A stretch of DNA of 64,000 bases from Streptomyces sp. SirexAA-E. GTDB taxonomy: Bacteria; Actinomycetota; Actinomycetes; Streptomycetales; Streptomycetaceae. Below are positions 16,485-25,596 of the stretch, piece after piece. The translations under genes were made by a program, and so were the position numbers. Position 1 is the first letter of the stretch, and each line of letters starts with the position of its first letter. The notes beneath the pieces were generated by a model. That model was not told the DNA's origin. It did not search any database and saw nothing but the letters and a program-made list of their open reading frames with translations. The DNA is taken from the NCBI RefSeq assembly GCF_000177195.2, contig NC_015953.1, forward strand, positions 1,240,001-1,304,000. The letters run 5' to 3'.

Positions 16485-17569
16485 CAGAAGACCACCACCG
16501 AGCGCAGGACGTCGCCGTCGTGCATCCGGCCGAACGCCTGCTCGATGTCGCCGATCCCGATGGTCTCGGTGACGAAAGCGCCGAGGTCGAGGCGGCCCTG
16601 CTGGTGCAGGTCGATCAGCATCGGGAAGTCGCGGGAGGGCAGGCAGTCGCCGTACCAGGAGGACTTGAGGGAGCCGCCGCGGCCGAACACGTCGAGGAGC
16701 GGGAGCTCCAGCTGCATCTCGGGCGTGGGCACACCGACGAGGACGACGGTACCCGCGAGGTCGCGGGCGTAGAAGGCCTGCTTGTACGTCTCCGGGCGGC
16801 CGACCGCCTCGATGACGACGTCGGCGCCGTTGCCGTCGGTGAGGGCGCGGATCGCCTCGACCGGGTCACCGGTACGGGAGTTGACGGTGTGGGTGGCGCC
16901 CATCGTCTTCGCCGTCTCCAGCTTGCGGTCGTCGATGTCCACCGCGATGATCTTCGCCGCGCCGGCCAGCCGGGCCCCGGCGATCGCGGCGTCGCCGACA
17001 CCTCCGCAGCCGATGACGGCGACGGAGTCGCCCCGGCCGACCTGGCCGGTGTTGATGGCGGCGCCGATGCCGGCCATGACGCCGCAGCCGAGCAGTCCGG
17101 CGACGGCCGGGGAGACCTCGGGGTCGACCTTGGTGCACTGGCCGGCGGCGACGAGGGTCTTCTCGGCGAACGCGCCGATGCCCAGGGCCGGGGAGAGCTC
17201 CGTGCCGTCCAGGAGGGTCATCTTCTGCTTCGCGTTGTGGGTGTCGAAGCAGTACCAGGGGCGGCCGCGCAGACAGGCCCGGCACTGGCCGCACACCGCA
17301 CGCCAGTTGAGGACGACGAAGTCGCCCGGGGCGACGTCGGTGACGCCGTCGCCGACCGACTCCACGACGCCCGCGGCCTCGTGGCCGAGGAGGAACGGGA
17401 AGTCGTCGTTGATGCCGCCCTGCTTGTAGTGCAGGTCGGTGTGGCAGACGCCGCACGCCTGGATCCTGACCACGGCCTCACCGGGTCCCGGGTCCGGCAC
17501 GAGGATCGTCTCCACCCGCACCGGCTCGTTCCTACCCGGCGCGATGACCCCTTGTACCTGCTGCGCCAT
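16484..17569 (-). CDS. mscR: S-(hydroxymethyl)mycothiol dehydrogenase (mycothiol-dependent formaldehyde dehydrogenase)
   Basis: 361 residues, the usual length. It is a zinc-dependent medium-chain dehydrogenase: catalytic Cys in [18 protein letters not shown], the structural zinc knot [15 protein letters not shown], and the NAD site [11 protein letters not shown]. It oxidises the adduct of formaldehyde with mycothiol to S-formylmycothiol; related enzymes also reduce S-nitrosomycothiol. The ATG at 17569 has GGGAG upstream; an ATG five codons earlier is an alternative. mshC at 0.6-1.9 kb would make the cofactor. Confidence 0.92.
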   Translation of the reverse strand: MAQQVQGVIAPGRNEPVRVETILVPDPGPGEAVVRIQACGVCHTDLHYKQGGINDDFPFLLGHEAAGVVESVGDGVTDVAPGDFVVLNWRAVCGQCRACLRGRPWYCFDTHNAKQKMTLLDGTELSPALGIGAFAEKTLVAAGQCTKVDPEVSPAVAGLLGCGVMAGIGAAINTGQVGRGDSVAVIGCGGVGDAAIAGARLAGAAKIIAVDIDDRKLETAKTMGATHTVNSRTGDPVEAIRALTDGNGADVVIEAVGRPETYKQAFYARDLAGTVVLVGVPTPEMQLELPLLDVFGRGGSLKSSWYGDCLPSRDFPMLIDLHQQGRLDLGAFVTETIGIGDIEQAFGRMHDGDVLRSVVVF

Positions 17570-17644
17570 GACGCGGACTCCCATCCCGACCGTTGCGGTC
17601 TCTCCGAAGATCGAACGACCACCGTACCGGGGCGGGCGGGGTCC

Positions 17645-18352
17645 TCAAGGCGCCAGCACGTCGAGTTCGTGCAGGGCGCCTACCGCGATCTCCTTGGTCA
17701 GCCGCTCGGCGTCGGCGGCGGCGCCCTCGCGGACGGCCTCGGCGAGACGGACGTGCAGGGTGACGGCGGCGGGGTCGGGGTCCTCGAACATCACCTGGTG
17801 GTGGGTGCGGCCGGCCAGGACCTCGGCGACGACGTCGCCGAGCCGGGCGAACATCTCGTTGCCGGAGGCGTTGAGCACGATCCGGTGGAAGGCGATGTCG
17901 TGCCGGAGATATCCCTCCAGCTGCTGGCCGCGCGAGGTGGCGACCATGCCGAGCGCGCACTCGGTGAGCGCGGCGCACTGCTCGGGGGTGGCGTTGCGGG
18001 CGGCGAGCCCTGCGGCGACCGGCTCGATCGCGGACCGCAGCACGGTCAGGGAGCGCAACTGCCGGGGGCGGTCGGCGCCGGCCAGCCGCCAGCGGATGAC
18101 CTGGGGGTCGTAGACGTTCCACTCCTCGGTGGGCCGCACGGTCACGCCGACCCGGCGGCGGGACTCGACCAGATGCATCGACTCCAGGACGCGGACCACT
18201 TCGCGGACGACCGTGCGGGAGACCTCGAAGCGCTGGGCGAGTTCGTCGGTGCGTAGGACGGACCCCGGGGGGAAGTCGCCGGAGGAGATCTCCCGTCCCA
18301 GGGTGTCCAGCACACGCGTATGCAGTCCCTGGCTCCGTGCGGTCACGGCCAC
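17645..18352 (-). CDS. gntR: FadR/GntR family regulator, probable gluconate operon repressor
   Basis: 235 residues. N-terminal winged helix (about 10-75; TDELAQRFEVSRTVVREVVRVLES is the recognition part) and C-terminal all-helical FCD domain with metal-binding residues (D..FH in RHDIAFHRIVLNASGN, later H in LHVRLAEA). It is divergent from gntK-gntP; the S. coelicolor orthologue in the same position (SCO1678) is described as controlling gluconate use. Gluconate or a phosphorylated derivative is the likely effector. The shared 124-base promoter region contains a GT-N3-AC core. Confidence 0.88.
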   Translation of the reverse strand: MAVTARSQGLHTRVLDTLGREISSGDFPPGSVLRTDELAQRFEVSRTVVREVVRVLESMHLVESRRRVGVTVRPTEEWNVYDPQVIRWRLAGADRPRQLRSLTVLRSAIEPVAAGLAARNATPEQCAALTECALGMVATSRGQQLEGYLRHDIAFHRIVLNASGNEMFARLGDVVAEVLAGRTHHQVMFEDPDPAAVTLHVRLAEAVREGAAADAERLTKEIAVGALHELDVLAP

Positions 18353-18414
18353 AGCCTACGGTGCGGCCCGGGTAGCGGAAAAGTAAGACGTTTATGTCAC
18401 ACCCTCTTGAATAA

Positions 18415-18421
18415 GTCGTAC
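18415..18421. promoter_or_regulatory. Candidate GntR operator core in the gntR-gntK intergenic region
   Basis: GTCGTAC within AATAAGTCGTACGTAAT has the GT-N3-AC core of FadR-subfamily GntR operators, 56 bases before the gntK start and 63 from the gntR start. A second AT-rich patch (TAAGACGTTTATGTCAC, about 18384-18400) may be another half-site. Confidence 0.45.
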
Positions 18422-18476
18422 GTAATGGGTTTCAGTAGCGCGACGGACCGATGTCGAAGAAGACAGCGAGGCACCA

Positions 18477-18986
18477 ATGAGCACCCCCCACGTCGTCGTG
18501 GTGATGGGCGTGGCAGGGACCGGCAAGACCACGATCGGCCCCCTGCTCGCCGCCGCACTCGGCGTTCCCTACGCCGAGGGCGACGACTTCCATCCGCCCG
18601 CCAACATCGCCAAGATGTCGGCGGGTACGCCGCTGGAGGACGCCGACCGCTGGCCCTGGCTGGACGCCATCGGGCAGTGGGCGCACGGCAGGGCGGGACT
18701 CGGCGGGGTCGTCAGCAGCTCCGCGCTCAAGCGGGCCTACCGCGACCGGCTGCGGGCCGAGGCGCCCGGTGCCGTCTTCCTCCATCTGACCGGCGACCGG
18801 GCCCTCATCGAACGCCGCATGGCGGACCGCAAGGGCCACTTCATGCCGACCGCCCTGCTCGACTCGCAGTTCGCCACCCTGCAGCCGCTGCGGGAGGACG
18901 AGGCCGGTGTCGCCGTGGACGTGTCCGGCACCCCTGAGGAAATAACCGACCGGGCCGTCGCCGCGCTGCGCCGGCTCGAGAACTAA
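18477..18986 (+). CDS. gntK: Gluconokinase
   Basis: 169 residues, full length for the thermoresistant/bacterial gluconokinase family. It phosphorylates gluconate to 6-phosphogluconate. The Walker A loop GVAGTGKT is at residues 11-18, with GDDFHPPANIAKMSAGTPLEDADRWPWL as the substrate-binding region (first part shown by its key residues DDFH and DR-PWL) and the lid arginines in ERRMADRKGHFMP. The next gene, the permease, begins 11 bases after its stop, so the two form an operon. Confidence 0.95.
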   Translation: MSTPHVVVVMGVAGTGKTTIGPLLAAALGVPYAEGDDFHPPANIAKMSAGTPLEDADRWPWLDAIGQWAHGRAGLGGVVSSSALKRAYRDRLRAEAPGAVFLHLTGDRALIERRMADRKGHFMPTALLDSQFATLQPLREDEAGVAVDVSGTPEEITDRAVAALRRLEN

Positions 18987-18997
18987 GGATCACCACC

Positions 18998-20395
18998 GTG
19001 ACCGGTCTCAGCGTCGAGATGCTGGCAGCGGATGCCGTCGAACCCATCACATCGGCAGGTAACGCACAGCTGGGCATCGCCGTACTGGCGGGCATCGCCG
19101 TCATCGTCCTGCTCATCACGAAGCTCAAGGTCCACGCGTTCCTCGCGCTGACCATCGGCTCGCTGGCGCTCGGCTCGTTCGCCGGGGCCGCGCCCGCCAA
19201 GACGATCGCCAGCTTCACCTCGGGCCTCGGTTCGACCGTCGCCGGTGTCGGTGTGCTCATCGCGCTCGGCGCGATCCTGGGCAAGCTGCTCGCCGACTCC
19301 GGCGGCGCGGACCAGGTCGTCGACACGATCCTCGCCAAGGCGAGCGGGCGGGCGATGCCGTGGGCGATGGTGCTGATCGCCTCGATCATCGGGCTTCCGC
19401 TGTTCTTCGAGGTCGGCATCGTGCTGCTGATCCCGGTGGTGCTGCTGGTCGCCAAGCGCGGCAACTACTCCCTGATGCGGATCGGCATCCCGGCGCTCGC
19501 CGGCCTGTCCGTGATGCACGGGCTGATCCCGCCGCACCCCGGCCCGCTGGTCGCGATCGACGCGCTCGGCGCCAACCTGGGCGTCACCCTGGCACTCGGG
19601 GTCGTGGTCGCCGTTCCGACCGTGATCCTCGCGGGCCCGGTCTTCTCCCGGTACGCCGCCCGCTGGGTGGACATCGAGGCACCGGAGAAGATGGTCCCGC
19701 AGCGCCCGTCCGAGGACCTGGACCGCCGTCCGAGCTTCGGCGCGACCCTGGCGACCATCCTGCTGCCGGTCGTGCTGATGCTCGTCAAGGCACTGGTCGA
19801 CATCGTCGTGGACGACCCCGAGAACGGCGTCCAGAAGGTCACCGACGTCATCGGCTCGCCGCTGGTCGCCCTTCTGGCGGCCGTCGTGGTCGGCATGTTC
19901 ACGCTGGGACGGGCCGCCGGGTTCACCAGGGGCCGGCTCTCCACCACCGTCGAGAAGTCGCTCGCCCCGATCGCGGGTGTCCTCCTGATCGTGGGCGCGG
20001 GCGGCGGTTTCAAGCAGACCCTCATCGACGCCGGTGTCGGCGAGATGATCCTGGACTTCTCCGAGGACTGGTCGATCCCGGCGCTGCTGCTCGGCTGGCT
20101 GATCGCCGTCGCGATCCGGCTGGCGACGGGCTCGGCGACGGTGGCCACCATCTCGGCGGCCGGTCTGGTCGCCCCGCTCGCGGCGGACATGTCCACCCCG
20201 GAGGCGGCGCTGCTGGTCCTCGCCGTCGGCGCGGGCTCGCTCTTCTTCAGCCACGTCAACGACGCGGGGTTCTGGCTGGTGAAGGAGTACTTCGGCATGG
20301 ACGTCGGACAGACCGTGAAGACCTGGTCGGTGATGGAGACCATCATCTCGGTCGTCTCGCTGGTCTTCATCCTGCTGCTGTCCCTGTTGTTCTGA
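18998..20395 (+). CDS. gntP: Gluconate:H+ symporter, GntP family
   Basis: 465 residues from a GTG with AAGGAT upstream. About 12 membrane segments can be traced. Family signatures include GSTVAGVGVLIALGAILGKLLADSGGAD, IPPHPGPLVAIDALGANLG and the C-terminal FSHVNDAGFWLVKEYFGMD. It imports gluconate across the cytoplasmic membrane and is co-transcribed with gntK. A perfect 18-bp hairpin follows the stop. Confidence 0.95.
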   Translation: MTGLSVEMLAADAVEPITSAGNAQLGIAVLAGIAVIVLLITKLKVHAFLALTIGSLALGSFAGAAPAKTIASFTSGLGSTVAGVGVLIALGAILGKLLADSGGADQVVDTILAKASGRAMPWAMVLIASIIGLPLFFEVGIVLLIPVVLLVAKRGNYSLMRIGIPALAGLSVMHGLIPPHPGPLVAIDALGANLGVTLALGVVVAVPTVILAGPVFSRYAARWVDIEAPEKMVPQRPSEDLDRRPSFGATLATILLPVVLMLVKALVDIVVDDPENGVQKVTDVIGSPLVALLAAVVVGMFTLGRAAGFTRGRLSTTVEKSLAPIAGVLLIVGAGGGFKQTLIDAGVGEMILDFSEDWSIPALLLGWLIAVAIRLATGSATVATISAAGLVAPLAADMSTPEAALLVLAVGAGSLFFSHVNDAGFWLVKEYFGMDVGQTVKTWSVMETIISVVSLVFILLLSLLF

Positions 20396-20417
20396 CCGGA
20401 CGGCCGGCCCGGCCGAC

Positions 20418-20468
20418 GACGCGGATCACCCGCGGCCCCCGCCCGGGGGACCGCGGGTGATCCGCGTC
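20418..20468. terminator. Perfect 18-bp hairpin between gntP and the APC permease gene
   Basis: GACGCGGATCACCCGCGG (20418-20435) pairs perfectly with 20451-20468. It lies between converging stops (20395 and 20479). Confidence 0.85.
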
Positions 20469-20478
20469 CGGGGCCGGG

Positions 20479-22047
20479 TCAGCGCGGGGCCGACGCGGTG
20501 TCCTCCGCCGCCTTCTCCAGCTGGAACGCCTCGTTGCCGAGCCCGATCCGGGCGTGCACCTGCGGTTTGGTGGAGCGCAGCACCGCCCCGTACACCAGGC
20601 CGGCGACCAGGGCGAGGACGATGACGCCCGGCAGCAGCCAGTTCAGTACGGAGCCGGGGCCCGAGCCGACGAGTACGTCGAAGTCCCGCACCGTGAACAC
20701 GGCGATCGCCAGCAGGGCGAGCCCGGCGAGCCCGGAGCAGACGAGCCGGGCGGCCTGGGCACGGCCGGCGCCGCGGCGTACGAAGAAGGCGATGACGGCG
20801 AACGAGGCCGCCGCCATCAGGACGATCACCCCGAGGGCCCCGACGTTGCCCATCCAGGTGAAGAGGTGGAGGACCGGGGCGGTGGGGTCGCCGACCGGGC
20901 CGTCGTCGGTGAGGGCGAAGGCCAGCACGACGACGGCGGACACCGCGGACTGGAGCACGGACCCGGTGGCGGGCGCGCCGCTGGCCTTGTTGGTCCGGCC
21001 GAACGCGGCGGGCAGCAGCCCCTCACGTCCCATCGCGAAGGCGTAACGGGCGACCACGTTGTGGAAGCTGAGCAGCGCGGCGAACATGCCGGTGACGAAC
21101 AGCACGTGCAGGACGTCGGTGAACGTGGTGCCGAGCCGGTCCTCGGTGAGGCCGAACAGCATGCCCGGCCCCTCCTTCAGCGAGGTGTCCGCGATGAAGC
21201 CGGGGCCGGCCGCGACGGTCAGGGCCCAGGAGCTGATGGCCAGGAAGAGCGCCGCGTAGCCGACGGCCAGGAACATCACCCGGGAGACGACGATCTGCGG
21301 GCGACTGGTCTCCTCGGCGTACACCGGGGCCTGTTCGAAGCCGACGAAGGCGGCGATGCAGAAGCAGAGCGCGGTGCCCAGCCCGGCTCCGGTGAGGGTG
21401 TCCGGGTTGAAGGCGTGCAGGGACAGGCCCTCGGGTCCCGGCTTGCCGACGGCGGCGATGTCGAAGATGACGACCAGGGCGCACTCGATGACGAGCAGCA
21501 CGCCCAGCACCTTGGCGTTGAGATCGATCTTCAGCCAGCCGAGTACACCGACGACGCCCACCGCGACGAGGGCCGGGATCCACCACCGCAGCTCGATGTC
21601 GAGGTACGTGGCGAAGAGTCCGGAGACCTCGAAGCCGAGGATGCCGTAGATGCCGACCTGCATGGCGCTGTAGGCGACCAGGGCGACGAGCGAGGCACCC
21701 GCACCGGCGGTCGGGCCGAGGCCGCGGGCGATGTAGGCGTAGAAGGCACCGGCGTTGTGGACGTGCCGGCTCATCTCCGCGTAGCCGACGCTGAACAGCA
21801 TCAGGACGAGGCCGAGGATGACGTAGAGCAGGGGCTGTCCCACGATGCCCATGACGCCGAAGACGGTGGGCATCACCCCGGCGACGACCATCAGCGGGGC
21901 GCTGGCGGCGAGGACCGAGAGCAGCAGACCGGGGGTGCCCAGGCGGTCCGCGCGCAGGGCGCGTTCCTCGCCCTTGTAGGTGTTGATGCCGCCGGTGCCG
22001 CGCGGTGTGCCGCCGGTCTCTCTCGTGTCTGTTCTGCCCGTCGACAT
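20479..22047 (-). CDS. APC family amino acid permease
   Basis: 522 residues with about 12 membrane segments, beginning after a 35-residue soluble N-terminus. The first segment pair (LLSVLAASAPLMVVAGVMP... and GQPLLYVILGLVLMLF) and VGYAEMSRHVHNAGAFYAY are typical of the amino acid-polyamine-organocation superfamily. Substrate unknown. Two starts compete: ATG 22047 has AAGGGA 11 bases upstream, while ATG 22083 overlaps the stop of the preceding gene (TGATG) but has no binding site. In either case the two genes look coupled. Confidence 0.88.
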   Translation of the reverse strand: MSTGRTDTRETGGTPRGTGGINTYKGEERALRADRLGTPGLLLSVLAASAPLMVVAGVMPTVFGVMGIVGQPLLYVILGLVLMLFSVGYAEMSRHVHNAGAFYAYIARGLGPTAGAGASLVALVAYSAMQVGIYGILGFEVSGLFATYLDIELRWWIPALVAVGVVGVLGWLKIDLNAKVLGVLLVIECALVVIFDIAAVGKPGPEGLSLHAFNPDTLTGAGLGTALCFCIAAFVGFEQAPVYAEETSRPQIVVSRVMFLAVGYAALFLAISSWALTVAAGPGFIADTSLKEGPGMLFGLTEDRLGTTFTDVLHVLFVTGMFAALLSFHNVVARYAFAMGREGLLPAAFGRTNKASGAPATGSVLQSAVSAVVVLAFALTDDGPVGDPTAPVLHLFTWMGNVGALGVIVLMAAASFAVIAFFVRRGAGRAQAARLVCSGLAGLALLAIAVFTVRDFDVLVGSGPGSVLNWLLPGVIVLALVAGLVYGAVLRSTKPQVHARIGLGNEAFQLEKAAEDTASAPR

Positions 22048-22082
22048 GGCGGGGGTGGTCCCTTCGTTGGAGGCAACGTGCA

Positions 22083-23045
22083 TCACGGGGCGCCGAGCGC
22101 GTGGTCGCGCGCGGCGAGGAACGCGGGGTACGGGTCGCGGCCCGAGTACGACCAGGGGGCCGCGGTCGCGTGCGGGCCGATGCGGTGGAAGAGGGCGGCG
22201 GCCTCGGCGGGGCGGCCCTCGCAGACCTTGGCGTGGGCGAGGAAGTTGAGGTCGACGCAGTACCGGGGGTGGTCCTCGCGCTCCCATTCCAGCCACCAGT
22301 CGAAGGCGGCCTTCATCACCTGCCTGGCCCGGCGCCCGTTCCAGTGGCCGGAAGCCGCCGGGTCGTCGGGGGCCCCGCCCTCGGCGGCCAGGACGCGGTA
22401 GCGCTCGGCGTGCGCGACGACGGGCAGTACGGCCAGCGGGGAGTCGGCGGGCGCCCGCTCGGCGGCCCAGGCCGCGAAGTCGTAGACCTCGTGGAGGGGG
22501 TCGCTGCCGGAGCCCGCCTCCGAGAGCCGGGCCGTCATGAGGTGGTGCGCCTGGTGGTGTTCGGGGTGCCGGGAACGGATCTGCTCGAAGTCCGCGCCGG
22601 TGTCGTCCTGGCTGCCGTGGGCGCGGTCCAGGGTCATCAGGCCGAGCCAGGGCGTGGGGTCGGCCGGGTCCAGGGCCGCGGCGGCCCGGCATGCCTCGCG
22701 CGCCCGGTCCCGTTCGGCGGTCTTGGCCTGCGGTCGCAGGGCGCGTACGACACCGGCGCAGGCGAGGAGTGTGGTGGCGTCCGGGCTGTCCGGCTCGGCG
22801 AGCAGCCAGTCACCGGCCCAGCCGGCGGCGGACGGCACCTCGGCCAGGGCCATGACACGGTGGCCGCGCCGGTCCCAGTCGGTGCCGGTCCCGGCGAGCA
22901 GGGTGCGTGCCCTGGTCCATCTGCCCTGGGCGAACTGGTGGCGTACGTCGACGAGTTCGCTGTCGTCGAGGGCCGGGTCGAAGGCGTGGTCCGAGCGCCC
23001 TCCCCTTCGGCGGGCGCGGCCCAGGGGCGGCGGAGGCGGAGACAT
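22083..23045 (-). CDS. Conserved hypothetical protein, TPR-like helical
   Basis: 320 residues from an ATG with AAGGAA upstream. It is made of helical pairs with alternating Ala/Leu/Trp (WTRARTLLAGTG, CRAAAALDPADPTPWLGLMTL, HPEHHQAHHLMTARL), a pattern of tetratricopeptide-like repeats. I recognise no enzyme motif. No signal peptide. Its TGA overlaps a possible ATG of the APC permease, suggesting a two-gene unit, perhaps with a role in controlling the transporter; that is only a guess from context. Confidence 0.72.
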   Translation of the reverse strand: MSPPPPPLGRARRRGGRSDHAFDPALDDSELVDVRHQFAQGRWTRARTLLAGTGTDWDRRGHRVMALAEVPSAAGWAGDWLLAEPDSPDATTLLACAGVVRALRPQAKTAERDRAREACRAAAALDPADPTPWLGLMTLDRAHGSQDDTGADFEQIRSRHPEHHQAHHLMTARLSEAGSGSDPLHEVYDFAAWAAERAPADSPLAVLPVVAHAERYRVLAAEGGAPDDPAASGHWNGRRARQVMKAAFDWWLEWEREDHPRYCVDLNFLAHAKVCEGRPAEAAALFHRIGPHATAAPWSYSGRDPYPAFLAARDHALGAP

Positions 23046-23289
23046 CCGCAGGTTCCTTTTCGACGCGACGTGCGAGCTGCTCGCTGCTCTGCGCGAGCAG
23101 TTGATCGCGCACAGCAAAGCGGTAGGGAGTGCTCCACGTCAAGGGCCGTCTTTCCTCAACGGCACGGGCGCGCCGCGCAGTTGGGCTGCCGATCGGGAGC
23201 GGGCCGGCCATCGGCGCAGCTCTTCGCCCCGGGGAGTGCGGGACGGACGTGGCGGAAGGTGCGGAGGTGACGCGTGCCACACTGCGGCC

Positions 23290-23715
23290 ATGGAGAACCG
23301 AGAACCGCTCAAACCGCTCCTGCTCGCCTTCCCGGGACCGGTGCGCGATCAGCTGGTGGAGGCCGTACTCCGCGGGGAGAAGGTGTCGACGACCGGGCTG
23401 CTCGCGGAGTACGAGGCGGAGAGGGAGGAACTGCCGCCGGTGGGCGAACGGTCCGCGCTGATCGACTCCGGCGGACGGGAGGTGGCGGTGGTCGAGCTCA
23501 CGGAGGTACGGGTGCTGCCGCTCGGGTCGGTGGACCTGCGGCACGCGCTGGACGAGGGCGAGGGGTACACCTCGGTCGCCGCGTGGCGGACGGCGCACGA
23601 GGCGTTCTGGCACAGCGCCGAGATGCGGGAGGGGCTGGGGGACCCGACGTTCACGGTGGACGACGACACGATGGTGGTGGCGGAGAGGTTCCGGGTGGTG
23701 GAGCGGCTGGACTGA
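23290..23715 (+). CDS. ASCH domain-containing protein
   Basis: 141 residues. The fold-specific pattern of ASCH (PUA-like RNA-binding) domains is present: EAVLRGEKVSTTGLLAEYE, LIDSGGREVAVVELTEVRVLPL, and DEGEGYTSVAAWRTAHEAFW. Such small proteins are thought to bind RNA or hydrolyse modified nucleosides. No strong ribosome binding site precedes the ATG. A 10-bp hairpin overlaps its stop. Confidence 0.85.
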   Translation: MENREPLKPLLLAFPGPVRDQLVEAVLRGEKVSTTGLLAEYEAEREELPPVGERSALIDSGGREVAVVELTEVRVLPLGSVDLRHALDEGEGYTSVAAWRTAHEAFWHSAEMREGLGDPTFTVDDDTMVVAERFRVVERLD

Positions 23716-23738
23716 GGCCCGGGGTCCGCCCGGGCCTC
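23714..23738. terminator. Hairpin overlapping the ASCH gene stop
   Basis: GAGGCCCGGG-GTCCG-CCCGGGCCTC, perfect 10-bp stem between converging genes. Confidence 0.7.
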
Positions 23739-23769
23739 GCCCGCCTCCGCCGGAGCGGCGGCCGGGCTC

Positions 23770-25425
23770 CTACGCCGTCGCCGTGGCCGCCGCCCGGCCC
23801 GCCGCCCGGCCGGAGAAGATGCAGCCGCCCAGGAACGTGCCCTCCAGGGAGCGGTAGCCGTGGACCCCGCCGCCGCCGAAGCCCGCCGCCTCCCCCGCCG
23901 CGTAGACGCCGGGCAGCGGGGTGCCGTCCGCCGTCAGGACGCGGGAGGACAGGTCCGTCTCCAGGCCGCCCAGGGACTTGCGGGTCAGGATGTTCAGCCG
24001 TACCGCGATCAGCGGGCCGGCCGCCGGGTCCAGGATGCGGTGGGGCTTCGCCGTGCGGATCAGCTTGTCGCCCAGGTAGGTGCGGGCTCCGCGGATCGCC
24101 GTGATCTGGAGGTCCTTGGTGAACGGGTTGGCGATCTCCCGGTCGCGGGCGGTGATCTCACGGCGCAGCTCGTCCTCGTCGACCAGTGCTTCACCGGTCA
24201 GCGCGTTCATGCCCCTCACCAGCGCGCCGAGGTCCTTCTCCACGACGAAGTCCGCGCCCTTGTCCATGAACGCCTTCACCGGTGCGGGGACGTCGGCGCG
24301 GGCCCGGCCGATCACGTCGCGGACCGACTTGCCGGTCAGGTCCGGGTTCTGCTCGGAGCCGGAGAGGGCGAACTCCTTGCCGATGATCTTCTGGTCGAGG
24401 ACGAACCAGGTGTAGCCGTATCCGGAGCGCATGATGTGTTCGAGGGTGCCCAGCGTGTCGAAGCCGGGGAAGAGCGGGACCGGGAGCCGCTTGCCGCGGG
24501 CGTCCAGCCAGAGGGAGGACGGTCCGGGCAGGATCCGGATGCCGTGCCTGGCCCAGATCGGGTTCCAGTTCTCGATGCCCTCGGTGTAGTGCCACATCCG
24601 GTCGCGGTTGATGTGGTGGGCGCCCGCCTTCTCCGCGATGCCCAGCATCAGTCCGTCGACGTGGGCGGGGACCCCGGAGAGCATCTTCTCGGGCGGGGTG
24701 CCCAGCCGGTCGGGCCACTGGGCGCGTACGAGGTCGTGGTTGCCTCCGATGCCCCCGGAGGTGACGATCACGGCCTGGGCCCGGAGCTCGAAGGCGCCCG
24801 CGACCTCGCGGCCGCTCGCCGTGCCGCGGGCGGCGCCGCTCGGTTCGAGGATCTCGCCGGTGACCGTGTCGGCCGCACCGGCCGTGCGGCTCAGCCCGGT
24901 CACCCGGTGCCGGAACCGCAGCTGGACCAGGCCCTTGGCGACCCCGGCCCGGACCCGCCGCTCGAAGGGGGCGACGATCCCGGGGCCGGTGCCCCAGGTG
25001 ATGTGGAAGCGGGGTACGGAGTTCCCGTGGCCGCCCGCGTCGTAACCGCCGCGCTCGGCCCAGCCGACGACGGGGAAGAGCCGCAGCCCTTGGGCGTGCA
25101 GCCAGGACCGCTTCTCGCCGGCCGCGAAGTCGACGTACGCCTCGGCCCACTTGCGCGGCCAGTGGTCCTCCGCGCGATCGAAGCCCGCGGTGCCGTACCA
25201 GTCCTGGAGGGCGAGCGCGTGGCTGTCCTTGATCCGCATCCGGCGCTGCTCGGGCGAGTCGACGAGGAAGAGGCCGCCGAAGGACCAGTGCGCCTGGCCG
25301 CCGAGGGACTGCTCGGGTTCCTGGTCGAGCAGGATCACCGTGCGTCCCGCGTCGGCCAGCTCGGCGGTGGCGACCAGACCCGCCAGTCCCGCCCCGATCA
25401 CGATCACGTCAGCGTCGTACGCCAT
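23770..25425 (-). CDS. FAD-binding dehydrogenase (KsdD/fumarate reductase-like flavoprotein)
   Basis: 551 residues. Dinucleotide-binding motif VIVIGAGLAGLVATAELADAG at residues 8-28, then GGQAHWSFGGLFLVDS, which is characteristic of this branch of the FAD_binding_2 family. A second FAD contact is seen in PGVYAAGEAAGFGGGGVHG near the C-terminus. These enzymes resemble 3-ketosteroid delta-1-dehydrogenases and fumarate reductases, but substrates are mostly unknown. It is monocistronic, divergent from the DMT transporter gene. Confidence 0.85.
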   Translation of the reverse strand: MAYDADVIVIGAGLAGLVATAELADAGRTVILLDQEPEQSLGGQAHWSFGGLFLVDSPEQRRMRIKDSHALALQDWYGTAGFDRAEDHWPRKWAEAYVDFAAGEKRSWLHAQGLRLFPVVGWAERGGYDAGGHGNSVPRFHITWGTGPGIVAPFERRVRAGVAKGLVQLRFRHRVTGLSRTAGAADTVTGEILEPSGAARGTASGREVAGAFELRAQAVIVTSGGIGGNHDLVRAQWPDRLGTPPEKMLSGVPAHVDGLMLGIAEKAGAHHINRDRMWHYTEGIENWNPIWARHGIRILPGPSSLWLDARGKRLPVPLFPGFDTLGTLEHIMRSGYGYTWFVLDQKIIGKEFALSGSEQNPDLTGKSVRDVIGRARADVPAPVKAFMDKGADFVVEKDLGALVRGMNALTGEALVDEDELRREITARDREIANPFTKDLQITAIRGARTYLGDKLIRTAKPHRILDPAAGPLIAVRLNILTRKSLGGLETDLSSRVLTADGTPLPGVYAAGEAAGFGGGGVHGYRSLEGTFLGGCIFSGRAAGRAAATATA

Positions 25426-25596
25426 GGGTTTCGTCCTCCGGGGGCGGATGCGGGAGCGGTGGGGCGGGGGGCGGGACGGCGGCGGGGCGCCAGGTTACTC
25501 GTGCGTCAGATCTTCGGCACCGCCCGCCCCCACGTCAACCGTTCCGCCGGGACGGCCTCACGGATCTCGTACGTCCTCGGGGCTATCGTCGGAAAC

